From UBA993 sp964436815 (GTDB taxonomy: Bacteria; Bacillota; Dethiobacteria; DTU022), in the NCBI GenBank assembly GCA_964436815.1, contig CAYTER010000017.1, positions 1 through 40,944 of the forward strand: a stretch of DNA of 40,944 nucleotides, given 5' to 3'. The notes under the pieces are model-generated. The model was not told where the DNA came from, ran no database searches, and saw nothing but the letters and a program-made list of their open reading frames with translations. Positions within the stretch are counted from its first letter, which is position 1. Each line of letters begins with the position of its first letter. Below are positions 8,178-15,315 of the stretch, one piece after another. A program made the translations under genes and the position numbers.

Positions 8178-9545
8178 ATGCAACGTAGTGTCGATATCAC
8201 CAGGGTCAGAATACTTAACAACAAATCAGCGGGTATGGGGCCGGTAATCTATTGGATGAGCCGTGACCAGAGAGTTGATGATAACTGGGCTTTGCTTTAT
8301 GCCCGCGAACAGGCTGCTATTCTTAAACAACCTTTAGTGGTAGTATTTTGCCTGGTTCCGAAGTTCCTGGGCGCTACCTTTCAGCAATATTCTTTTATGC
8401 TTGACGGTCTAAAGGAATTTGAAAAGCGGGTAAGCAGTTTCGGGATCGGATTTGTACTGCTCTCCGGTCAACCGGAATCTGAAATACCGGGTTTCATGAA
8501 AAAGTTACAGGCCGGGGTGCTGGTCACCGATTTTTCACCTCTGCGTCTTGCCCGCGGTTGGAGAAGCCGGGTAGCAAAAAGGATTGATGTGGTTGGCTAT
8601 GAAGTTGATGCTCATAATATTGTTCCCTGCTGGGAAGCATCCGATAAACAGGAATACGCTGCTTACACTATTCGTCCAAAGATTAACCGCCTGCTTCCTG
8701 AATACCTGGTTAATATCCCTAAACTAGAAAAAACTCCATTCGGCGGTTCAGCGTTCAGCATCAAAACGGATTGGGAAGGTTTGTTAAAAAGCCTGCCGGT
8801 CGATCGGGCTGTGGGGTTTATCGATACATTCAAAACCGGTGAAGTTGCAGCCGGGAAAGCGATGGGTGATTTTCTAAATGACCGTCTACCCTACTATGCC
8901 AACCTGCGCAACGATCCCACGGAATGCGGACAGTCGGACCTCTCTCCTTACCTGCACTTCGGTCAGCTAAGCGCTCAAAGGTTGGCGTTTGAAGTTAAGA
9001 AAAGAGCGGGCAATACCACGGCCGGTCAGGATTTCCTTGAGGAGCTGGTCATCAGGAGGGAGTTGGCCGATAACTTTTGCTATTACAATCAAAGCTACGA
9101 TACGACTGCTTCATTTCCCCGCTGGGCTAAAGAAACACTGGCTGAACACCGGTCAGACAGACGCGAGTACCTGTATTCTTTAAAACAGTTTGAAACAGCA
9201 CAGACGCATGATGATTTATGGAATGCCGCTCAACTGCAGATGGTTTTCAGCGGCAAAATGCATGGTTACCTGCGGATGTACTGGGCAAAAAAAATATTGG
9301 AGTGGAGCAGCTCACCGGAGCAGGCGATGGAAACGGCCATCTATTTAAATGACCGGTACTCTCTGGATGGCCGTGATCCGAACGGTTACGCCGGGATTGC
9401 CTGGAGTATCGGCGGGGTTCATGACCGGGCCTGGCCTCAGCGACCCATTTTCGGCAAGATTCGCTACATGAGTTATAATGGCAGCAGATCAAAATTCAAC
9501 GTCAAAAAGTATATCGAACAGATCAATGTTGCTGTCCAAGGTTAA
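8178..9545 (+). CDS. phrB: Class II CPD photolyase
   Basis: Deoxyribodipyrimidine photolyase, 455 aa, the usual size of class II enzymes. It uses FAD and blue light to split UV-induced cyclobutane pyrimidine dimers. The N-terminal antenna domain begins with GPVIYWMSRDQRVDDNWAL (about 20-40). The C-terminal FAD domain carries the class II hallmark LDGRDPNGYAGIAWSIGGVHDRAW (about 395-418), followed by RPIFGKIRYM. ECGQSDLSPYLHFGQLS and the FLEELVIRRELADNF stretch are also family-typical. The start at 8178 leaves 19 residues before the conserved domain; Met20 is an alternative. It stands alone, divergent from the LEA-like gene. A photolyase in a presumed anaerobe suggests at least occasional light exposure. 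Confidence 0.93.
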   Translation: MQRSVDITRVRILNNKSAGMGPVIYWMSRDQRVDDNWALLYAREQAAILKQPLVVVFCLVPKFLGATFQQYSFMLDGLKEFEKRVSSFGIGFVLLSGQPESEIPGFMKKLQAGVLVTDFSPLRLARGWRSRVAKRIDVVGYEVDAHNIVPCWEASDKQEYAAYTIRPKINRLLPEYLVNIPKLEKTPFGGSAFSIKTDWEGLLKSLPVDRAVGFIDTFKTGEVAAGKAMGDFLNDRLPYYANLRNDPTECGQSDLSPYLHFGQLSAQRLAFEVKKRAGNTTAGQDFLEELVIRRELADNFCYYNQSYDTTASFPRWAKETLAEHRSDRREYLYSLKQFETAQTHDDLWNAAQLQMVFSGKMHGYLRMYWAKKILEWSSSPEQAMETAIYLNDRYSLDGRDPNGYAGIAWSIGGVHDRAWPQRPIFGKIRYMSYNGSRSKFNVKKYIEQINVAVQG

Positions 9546-9639
9546 AGGATTTACAGTGTCCTTAAGATGTCTGGATTAATTACCCCTGAGTTCAGCAATT
9601 CAGATCAAATTATCCGCAGGAACCTTCGCCGCTCTTACC

Positions 9640-10668
9640 CTAGATGATCTCCAGCGTTCTTAAGTAAGACCTGATTTGGTTTCTCATCTCGACAAATTCA
9701 GGATAACGATAGAAAAATTGAATTTTCGGGTGTTGCTTAAGATGTTCTTTAAGGGAATCATCGAATACAAAATAGGTAAATGATTCAGCTATATCTTCTG
9801 TCGGGCTGGTGGCGGCATAGTTGGTGATGAATTTTTCCCGGTGGGTTTCATAAAAATTATCTAAGTGCTCCATCAGGATTTCTTCATATTCATCGGCCAG
9901 CGCTTCATCACCTTCATATAATACGCCATATTTATAAAAAAACGCAGACCACTCATCGAATAGATCAGCCCAGAATAGCTGGAAAAATTGGTTCATATAT
10001 GAGTCTTCGTAGGTGTCTAAGTCGTATTCAAAGATGAAATAAGTATCAGGGTTGGAATCTTCCTCCTCCAGCCATGCTGCCTGGTCGGAAGAGAGGGTGA
10101 TGATATGGGCTAACTCGTGAACGATCGTTTCCACCAGCTGGTTATATTTCACTTCACGCTGATCATCAAGCATGTCTCCCAAATCGATACTCAAAATAAC
10201 GCTGTTTGTACGGCCTTCAACCTCTTCGATCGCTCCCAGAAAATTATCGACTCCATCGGTGAATATTTCCAGGTAAATGATATGCTTAAGATACGGGGCT
10301 GGGATTATTCCTTTAACCAGGGCCCACACAGTGCGGCTGTGCCTCAGGTTTTCCTGAAGGGCAATCATCTCTTCCAGGCTGAGATTTAATTCATCGGTAA
10401 AATCGGTATATTGGGTTTCGCTGATTGTTGGGGTAATAACAGGGCCAAGCTCACCATCTTCAATGGTGTAAAAAGCAATGATAAAATAATCGGCTCTTTC
10501 GTGGTAGCTTTCAAAATCAAATTCGCCTGTTACAATTGAATAATCATATATTTTCTCATTCGGGCGCAGCTGACCGCCCGACAGTTGATCGCTGGAGTCC
10601 AGGAGGGCAAGAATTCCAATGGCCATTAAGGCCACTACTAATAATATTATCAGCCAGGATTTTCTCAT
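9640..10668 (-). CDS. Membrane-anchored zinc metallopeptidase-like protein
   Basis: Predicted extracytoplasmic protein, 342 aa from the chosen ATG. An N-terminal hydrophobic segment of about 20 residues follows MRKSW, with no lipobox, so it is an anchor or signal peptide. The catalytic motif HELAH lies at about 184-188. A second conserved-looking segment, YAATSPTEDIAESF (about 283-296), supplies a probable glutamate ligand, as in gluzincins with a distant HExxH partner. The region between is very acidic and aromatic. The ATG at 10668 has AAAGG eight bases upstream, better than the ATG at 10683. The substrate is unknown and I cannot place it in a named MEROPS family. Confidence 0.7.
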   Translation of the reverse strand: MRKSWLIILLVVALMAIGILALLDSSDQLSGGQLRPNEKIYDYSIVTGEFDFESYHERADYFIIAFYTIEDGELGPVITPTISETQYTDFTDELNLSLEEMIALQENLRHSRTVWALVKGIIPAPYLKHIIYLEIFTDGVDNFLGAIEEVEGRTNSVILSIDLGDMLDDQREVKYNQLVETIVHELAHIITLSSDQAAWLEEEDSNPDTYFIFEYDLDTYEDSYMNQFFQLFWADLFDEWSAFFYKYGVLYEGDEALADEYEEILMEHLDNFYETHREKFITNYAATSPTEDIAESFTYFVFDDSLKEHLKQHPKIQFFYRYPEFVEMRNQIRSYLRTLEII

Positions 10669-10707
10669 CACAGTACCTTTCATAGTCTACTGCTCTTGTC
10701 TACTGTT

Positions 10708-11139
10708 TTATTTGCGAAGAAGGAATTTCCTAATGCCCGCTGTCGGAAACTGTTCGTTTTCAGATAAGATGCAAAAGGCTAACAGGGCACCAGCAAAGCC
10801 GATTAAGAAATAGAAAATATGGGCGAAAACAACTGCCCTTAGAAACAGGCACTGAACAGCAATAAAGATCATCAAGGCCCAGGAAGAGAAGGAGCTGTAA
10901 TAACCCTGGTATTCAGATTTTAATACTGCCATGGCGCCGCTAAACAGGCTGCCGACACCGATAATAATCAATAGGATCAGTCCCGGGATGAGAAAGTTAG
11001 TAAATGGTGTGTGCTCAAGTGCTTCAAGCGGAAAACCCAACGGGCTTACGGGGTTGAGGATTGCCGCCCCACCGCCAAGAAGTGCTCCGGCACCAACAAA
11101 AAAATGCAGGACAGCCAGAACCGTGTATTTAAATTTCAT
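10708..11139 (-). CDS. Small four-helix integral membrane protein
   Basis: 143 aa with about four hydrophobic segments (residues about 7-28, 48-72, 86-105 and 108-126) and a basic C-terminal tail ending RKFLLRK. No catalytic motif is visible and I do not recognise the family. It lies about 40 bases upstream of the metallopeptidase on the same strand, so the two may be co-transcribed, possibly as a membrane partner. The coding assignment rests on length, sustained hydrophobic pattern and absence of a better frame. Confidence 0.6.
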   Translation of the reverse strand: MKFKYTVLAVLHFFVGAGALLGGGAAILNPVSPLGFPLEALEHTPFTNFLIPGLILLIIIGVGSLFSGAMAVLKSEYQGYYSSFSSWALMIFIAVQCLFLRAVVFAHIFYFLIGFAGALLAFCILSENEQFPTAGIRKFLLRK

Positions 11140-11263
11140 TATAAATCACCCTATTAAATTATAGTTTGCCCTGTTCATGTTGGCAATTATTATTGTTTAA
11201 TTGAAGGCGGTATCAGGCAGATTGTAGAATAAAGGTTATAAGAATTTAACACCGGTTAGTCAG

Positions 11264-12499
11264 GTGAAGCAAACAGTGAAATCGATCTCAGCCTATTTGG
11301 AAGAATACATATTTCCCGAAGACCGAAGCCAGACGGTAACGCAACACCGTAACCTGAGCGGACTAAGTATTCCCTATTATATAAATCAGTTCTGGACAGC
11401 CAGGCAGCGCCAGGCTTCTTCGATCCACGAAGTATCATATCGAGCTTGCTTCAAGGCTCAGCTGCCCCGTTTCTTTATTGATCTTTTAACCCTGCCGGGA
11501 GACAGAGTCTATGATCCCTTCAGCGGTCGGGGAACAACTATTATCGAAGCAGCCCTGATGGGGCGCGAGGTTATAGCTAATGATGTTAACCCCTTAAGCA
11601 CTATCCTGGCTAAACCCCGCTTAGAAATTCCTCCGCTAGATGCCGTACTGGAACGAATTGAGGAAATTCCCATTCAGGCGAAACTGAAAGCCGATCTGGA
11701 CCTGTCAATGTTTTACCATCCGGATACAGAGGCGGAAATTGTCTCGTTAAAGAAATATCTGCAGAAGCGCAGTGCCGAAAAAGCTGAAGATGATCTGGAC
11801 CGCTGGCTGCGCATGGTAGCAACCAACCGCCTGACCGGTCATTCAAGCGGCTTCTTCTCGGTTTATACCCTCCCACCCAATCAGGCGGTATCACCGGAAA
11901 GCCAGATAAAGATTAATCAAAAACGCAATCAAAACCCCCCTTACCGCAGTGTCAGCAAACTTATTGGTCGAAAAACCGCTTCACTTCTCCGGAACCTCAG
12001 CGGCCTTCAGGTTGAAAACCTTAACAGAGCCGCCCGATCTGCCCTTTTCTTGCAATGCGATGCGGCCGATACTCCTCAGATTGAGGATTGCTCGGTTAAG
12101 CTGACTGTTACTTCACCGCCTTTTCTTGATGTTGTCCAGTATGCACAAGACAACTGGCTCAGGTGTTGGTTCAACGATCTTGACAGCGCTGTTATTGAAA
12201 AAAAATTAACCCTGCCCAGGACAGTCGAACAATGGTCGAAAGCCATGAGTAAAGTATTTGCGGAGCTCTACAGAATTACCGCACCAGGGGGCTGGGTCGC
12301 CTTTGAGGTTGGCGAGGTCAGAAAAGGTAAGATCAGGTTGGAAGAGTCCGTTATTCCTTTGGGGAAGGCTGCCGGTTTTCACTGCGAAGGGGTTTTAATC
12401 AACAGCCAGCCTTTTACCAAGACCGCAAATATCTGGGGCATTGATAATAACAAAAGTGGGACCAATACCAACCGGATCGTTATTTTTAATAAAACGTAA
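11264..12499 (+). CDS. DNA methyltransferase of the N4/N6 amino-methylase type, apparently orphan
   Basis: 411 aa. The AdoMet-binding motif VYDPFSGRGTTIIEAA (DPFSGRGTT at 84-92) precedes the catalytic TSPPF (283-287, followed by LDVVQYAQDNW). About 190 residues lie between them, which would hold target recognition. The motif order (AdoMet site, long insert, catalytic SPP-aromatic) is that of alpha-type amino-methylases. ANDVNPLS (about 108-115) is the acidic loop that follows motif I. The GTG start has no clear ribosome site. No restriction endonuclease is next to it, so it is probably a solitary epigenetic methylase or a remnant of a restriction system. RNA as substrate is a less likely alternative. 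Confidence 0.75.
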   Translation: MKQTVKSISAYLEEYIFPEDRSQTVTQHRNLSGLSIPYYINQFWTARQRQASSIHEVSYRACFKAQLPRFFIDLLTLPGDRVYDPFSGRGTTIIEAALMGREVIANDVNPLSTILAKPRLEIPPLDAVLERIEEIPIQAKLKADLDLSMFYHPDTEAEIVSLKKYLQKRSAEKAEDDLDRWLRMVATNRLTGHSSGFFSVYTLPPNQAVSPESQIKINQKRNQNPPYRSVSKLIGRKTASLLRNLSGLQVENLNRAARSALFLQCDAADTPQIEDCSVKLTVTSPPFLDVVQYAQDNWLRCWFNDLDSAVIEKKLTLPRTVEQWSKAMSKVFAELYRITAPGGWVAFEVGEVRKGKIRLEESVIPLGKAAGFHCEGVLINSQPFTKTANIWGIDNNKSGTNTNRIVIFNKT

Positions 12500-12554
12500 T
12501 CCTCCAGCCCTGTATAAGAAATTTAAAGGGAGAAAGGGATCTTAATAAATTCCC

Positions 12555-12764
12555 TTAGTCTTCAAAAACAAACAGATCATCAATGGTAGTATGCAGCGCT
12601 TTCGACAGCTCATGCGCCAGCAGCAGGGAGGGATTATACTTCCCTTTTTCCAGGTGAACTATTGTTTCCCTCCTGACTCCCACCTTTTTAGCCAGCTCAT
12701 CCTGGGTCAGGTCGTGCCTGGCGCGGTATTCTTTTATTCGAGATTTAAAAAGTGGATTAGTCAT
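12555..12764 (-). CDS. XRE-family helix-turn-helix regulator
   Basis: 69 aa, a single Cro/C1-type helix-turn-helix domain: KSRIKEYRARHDLTQDELAKKVGVRRETIVHLEKGKYNPSLLLAHELSK, ending in the typical IDDLF. The chosen ATG at 12764 has AAGGAAG at good distance and overlaps the stop of the preceding gene by eight bases, indicating translational coupling; a start further upstream would add an atypical N-terminus. Short solitary XRE proteins of this form often pair with small membrane proteins in Bacillota. It is likely to control its own operon through sites in the 13121-13176 region. Confidence 0.88.
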   Translation of the reverse strand: MTNPLFKSRIKEYRARHDLTQDELAKKVGVRRETIVHLEKGKYNPSLLLAHELSKALHTTIDDLFVFED

Positions 12765-13104
12765 CGTTATCTTCCTTTTCAGTCCGATCATAGTAAGGTA
12801 AAGACAGTGCAAATACGATTACCGCCAGGGCAAAATTAATCACGAAACCTGCTATGTATACTCCGGCATTTTGGGTTATCGCCCCGGCGACAATGATGAT
12901 AGCGGACCAGACAAGGGTTACAAAAAATGCATTGCGGCAGGCCTTGTTCAGATTTTCTGCAAAGCGCTCATCTGGGATGATTTTAAAAAAACTAAACCAG
13001 CCGAAGAACCCAAAAAAACCGTAAAAACCGAAATTACCTGTAAAGTAACCCAGTAAACCCAACAAACCAAGAAAACCAAGATAGCCAAGCCAGCATTTTT
13101 TCAT
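12757..13104 (-). CDS. DUF3796-like small membrane protein
   Basis: 115 aa from the ATG at 13104, which follows AAGGAG by eight bases; the GTG at 13113 sits on top of that site and is unlikely. The N-terminus is a Gly/Phe/Leu run (GYLGFLGLLGLLGYF, then FYGFFGFFGWF). Two membrane segments follow (about 60-80 and 85-105) and the tail is acidic. This pattern fits DUF3796, a family without known function. It is first in a two-gene unit with the XRE regulator and divergent from the TetR gene. Confidence 0.75.
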   Translation of the reverse strand: MKKCWLGYLGFLGLLGLLGYFTGNFGFYGFFGFFGWFSFFKIIPDERFAENLNKACRNAFFVTLVWSAIIIVAGAITQNAGVYIAGFVINFALAVIVFALSLPYYDRTEKEDNDD

Positions 13105-13120
13105 TGTTTTCACTCCTTAA

Positions 13121-13176
13121 GTTATAAATAGCACATATTTTGTTATAAATATATAACATACAGTTTAATATGTCAA
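13121..13176 (-). promoter_or_regulatory. Promoter and probable operator of the DUF3796-XRE operon
   Basis: On the minus strand, TTGACA (13176-13171) and TATATT (13153-13148) are separated by exactly 17 bases. GTTATAAATA is repeated at 13121-13130 and 13142-13151, a 21-base period or two helical turns. The second copy is also part of the inverted repeat GTTATA-N4-TATAAC over the -10 box. These are good candidates for XRE binding and autoregulation. Confidence 0.7.
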
Positions 13177-13209
13177 GTCCCTAAATGAATTAATTAATAA
13201 GAAGTGGGG

Positions 13210-13250
13210 TTGACAATATAACAGCTGTTATATATAATAACACATGTTAT
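13210..13250 (+). promoter_or_regulatory. TetR gene promoter with two palindromic operators
   Basis: TTGACA (13210-13215) and TATAAT (13233-13238) are spaced by exactly 17 bases. The spacer is occupied by the perfect palindrome ATATAACAGCTGTTATAT (13216-13233). A second site with the same half-sites, ATAACA-N2-TGTTAT, lies at 13237-13250 over the expected start of transcription. The centres are 19 bases apart. This is the layout of a promoter fully closed by its own TetR repressor. Confidence 0.85.
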
Positions 13251-13283
13251 ATAATCTATCGCAATTTCCAAGGAGGTGGTTAA

Positions 13284-13883
13284 ATGATCCAGCCAAGTGT
13301 TTACTCCCGTCAGCAGATTGTAGATGCGGCTTTTGAGTTGATCAGGGAGGAAGGATGGCCGGCTGTTTCAACACGGGCAATCGCCAAAAAAATTGGTTCT
13401 TCCACTATGCCGATCTATTCTCATGTCCGCTCGGTTGACGAACTGAAAAAAGAGCTGACTTTCAGGGCAAAGGAGCGGCAGATAGAGTTTCAAACCAAAT
13501 CATATACTGAAGAATCACTTCTTAATGCTGCGTTCGGTTATGTTGTGTTTGCCCGCGATGAAAAAATGCTGTTCCGCTTCTTATACCTTGAAACCCAGGC
13601 TCAACTTGATCTGGAGAAGAAAGAAGAGATGAAAGATACCTTTATAGCAGATTTGGGCGGCATTCAGGAAATAGCAGCGGAATTAGCGGAGCTGAATGAA
13701 GCCGGACATTCAACCCTGGTAACCTATAGTTGGATTTTTACTCATGGCCTGGCTATGTTGGTTAATGCCGGCGGTGATCAGGAGCTATCCGATCAGGCCA
13801 TTCTTGACTATCTGAAAAATGCCGGTGCGGCATTTTATCTCTGGAGTAACAGGAAAGGAGATCTGAAAAATGACGATCAATAA
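13284..13883 (+). CDS. TetR/AcrR-family repressor
   Basis: 199 aa. The N-terminal helix-turn-helix is typical: QQIVDAAFELIREEGWPAVSTRAIAKKIGSSTMPIYSHVRSVDEL (about 7-51). The C-terminal two thirds would be the helical ligand-binding and dimer domain. The ribosome site AAGGAGGTGG is near perfect. The gene overlaps the following membrane-protein gene by 14 bases, so the two form an operon. Palindromes in the promoter point to autorepression and to the membrane protein as the main target. The ligand is unknown; TetR regulators paired with a membrane protein often sense a compound that the protein handles. Confidence 0.9.
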   Translation: MIQPSVYSRQQIVDAAFELIREEGWPAVSTRAIAKKIGSSTMPIYSHVRSVDELKKELTFRAKERQIEFQTKSYTEESLLNAAFGYVVFARDEKMLFRFLYLETQAQLDLEKKEEMKDTFIADLGGIQEIAAELAELNEAGHSTLVTYSWIFTHGLAMLVNAGGDQELSDQAILDYLKNAGAAFYLWSNRKGDLKNDDQ

Positions 13884-14817
13884 AAAGCCGGTTTTTTTAA
13901 AATATCTCGGCCGTTTTGTCTTTGTTCATCTAATAACCATAACGGCGGTAGCTTTTGTCTTTGTATCAGTGCAGGAACTGCTTCCGCCGGCAAACAGAAT
14001 TGCCCTCGATTTCTTCAAACCTTTTAGCTTCGAACTGCTCGAAGCCCCGGTGCAGATCCTGCGGGGCGCAGTGATGGCTGTCGTGCTCTACCCATTTTAC
14101 AATTTGATTGTGAGAAGTAAAAATGCAGCCTATATTTTGTTTGCGGCGCTCTGGGGTCTGGTCCTCCTGGGTTCTCTTGAACCGGCTCCAGGAACAATTG
14201 AAGGAATGATTTATACCGAAACGAGCCTGCTGGAGCACTTGCTGGTGCTGATCGCCGGTGCTGTCCAGGTGGCAATTTTCTGCCGTTTCTTTCTGCGCTG
14301 GGAAAGAGCCGGTATGATTCAAAATGAAGGTGGAGCGGACAGTTCAGAATTAATAGAGCCGGGAAAAATTACGAATTGGAGCGGAGGACGCTATATCTTC
14401 CGGTTCACGATCCTTCACCTACTGGTCTACTGGCTGGTGGGCAGCCTATTTTACCAGATATCGGGTTATGAAGAAGCGCTGGCCGAAATGGAGATATTTA
14501 CTCTTTACCGACCCTTGGAAAACCTGATCATGGTTGCAGCTGTTTTTTTCGGTCAGATTTTTCGTGGGGCGCTGATTTCACAGCTTGTATATCCTTTTTA
14601 TGACAGTTACACCAGGCATAAAAAGGGCTGGCTGCTGCTTTTTGGACTGCTCTGCGGACTCCAGGTATTAACGGCAATCGTGTTTATTCCGGTAAGTCTT
14701 ACAGAAATTAAAGAGTTGGCCTTTGGTGTGCCTGAGATTGTAGCGCAGACCCTTCTCTTTTCGCTGCTCTTTTTTGCCTGGGAAAAGCGAAAGATAAACA
14801 ATACAGCGTTTAAGTGA
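13870..14817 (+). CDS. Integral membrane protein with internal duplication
   Basis: 315 aa with about eight hydrophobic segments. The two halves are homologous: ILRGAVMAVVLYPFYNLIVR (about 62-81) matches IFRGALISQLVYPFYDSYTR in the second half. Each is followed by two more membrane segments, and the halves end in FFLRWER and FFAWEKRK respectively. Each repeat opens with a YLGRFVFVHL / YIFRFTILHL helix. This two-fold repeat of about four helices resembles how many transporters are built. No transport motif is recognised. It overlaps the TetR gene by 14 bases and is preceded by GGAGAT, so it is translationally coupled and probably the regulated cargo. Confidence 0.7.
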   Translation: MTINKKPVFLKYLGRFVFVHLITITAVAFVFVSVQELLPPANRIALDFFKPFSFELLEAPVQILRGAVMAVVLYPFYNLIVRSKNAAYILFAALWGLVLLGSLEPAPGTIEGMIYTETSLLEHLLVLIAGAVQVAIFCRFFLRWERAGMIQNEGGADSSELIEPGKITNWSGGRYIFRFTILHLLVYWLVGSLFYQISGYEEALAEMEIFTLYRPLENLIMVAAVFFGQIFRGALISQLVYPFYDSYTRHKKGWLLLFGLLCGLQVLTAIVFIPVSLTEIKELAFGVPEIVAQTLLFSLLFFAWEKRKINNTAFK

Positions 14818-14837
14818 AAACCCTGCCTGCTAGCTGA

Positions 14838-15209
14838 TTAGTCGGTAATCCTTGCCCCGAAAGGTAGTATGGCCAGCATGGCCAGTTTAAAATGCTGAAT
14901 CCCGAAAGGTATGCCGATAATGGTAATGCAGAAGATCAAACCAAGCGTCAGGTGGGTGATGCAAAGTTCCCAGCCTAACAGTAAAATCCAGAGAATGTTG
15001 CCGAGTAGGCCGCCAAAACCGAAATGTCCCACATCAACCTGGCGGCCGAAAGGCCAGATTACGAAACCGGCAAACTTAAAGCACTGCAGGCCAAAGGGAA
15101 TACCGATGATTGTAATACAGACCAGCAGCCCTGCAACGAACCACAATAGAGCCATAATCAGGCCGCCGAGCAGAAACCAGAGAATGTTGCCGATGATACT
15201 CAATCTCAT
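14838..15209 (-). CDS. yccF: YccF-family inner membrane protein
   Basis: 123 aa with two copies of the YccF repeat. GNILWFLLGG and GNILWILLLG each start a half, and CITIIGIPFG recurs in both, followed by LQCFKFAGFVIWPFGR and IQHFKLAMLAILPFGAR. Four membrane segments are expected. The family is widespread and without a settled function. The gene is convergent with the TetR-unit membrane protein and divergent from the GH127 gene. The ATG at 15209 is preceded by GGCGGTGG. Confidence 0.9.
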   Translation of the reverse strand: MRLSIIGNILWFLLGGLIMALLWFVAGLLVCITIIGIPFGLQCFKFAGFVIWPFGRQVDVGHFGFGGLLGNILWILLLGWELCITHLTLGLIFCITIIGIPFGIQHFKLAMLAILPFGARITD

Positions 15210-15315
15210 CCACCGCCTCTAGTTGATCCAGATCATTATATACCAACTTATGCTCTGTTTGATATAGTAAAGGCAGAGGTTCCGACATTATTCCGGAGAG
15301 CTGGTAGTTGCGAAG

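Noticed and set aside
9546..9639. Terminator between photolyase and metallopeptidase genes
   Set aside because: No stable stem followed by a T run was found.
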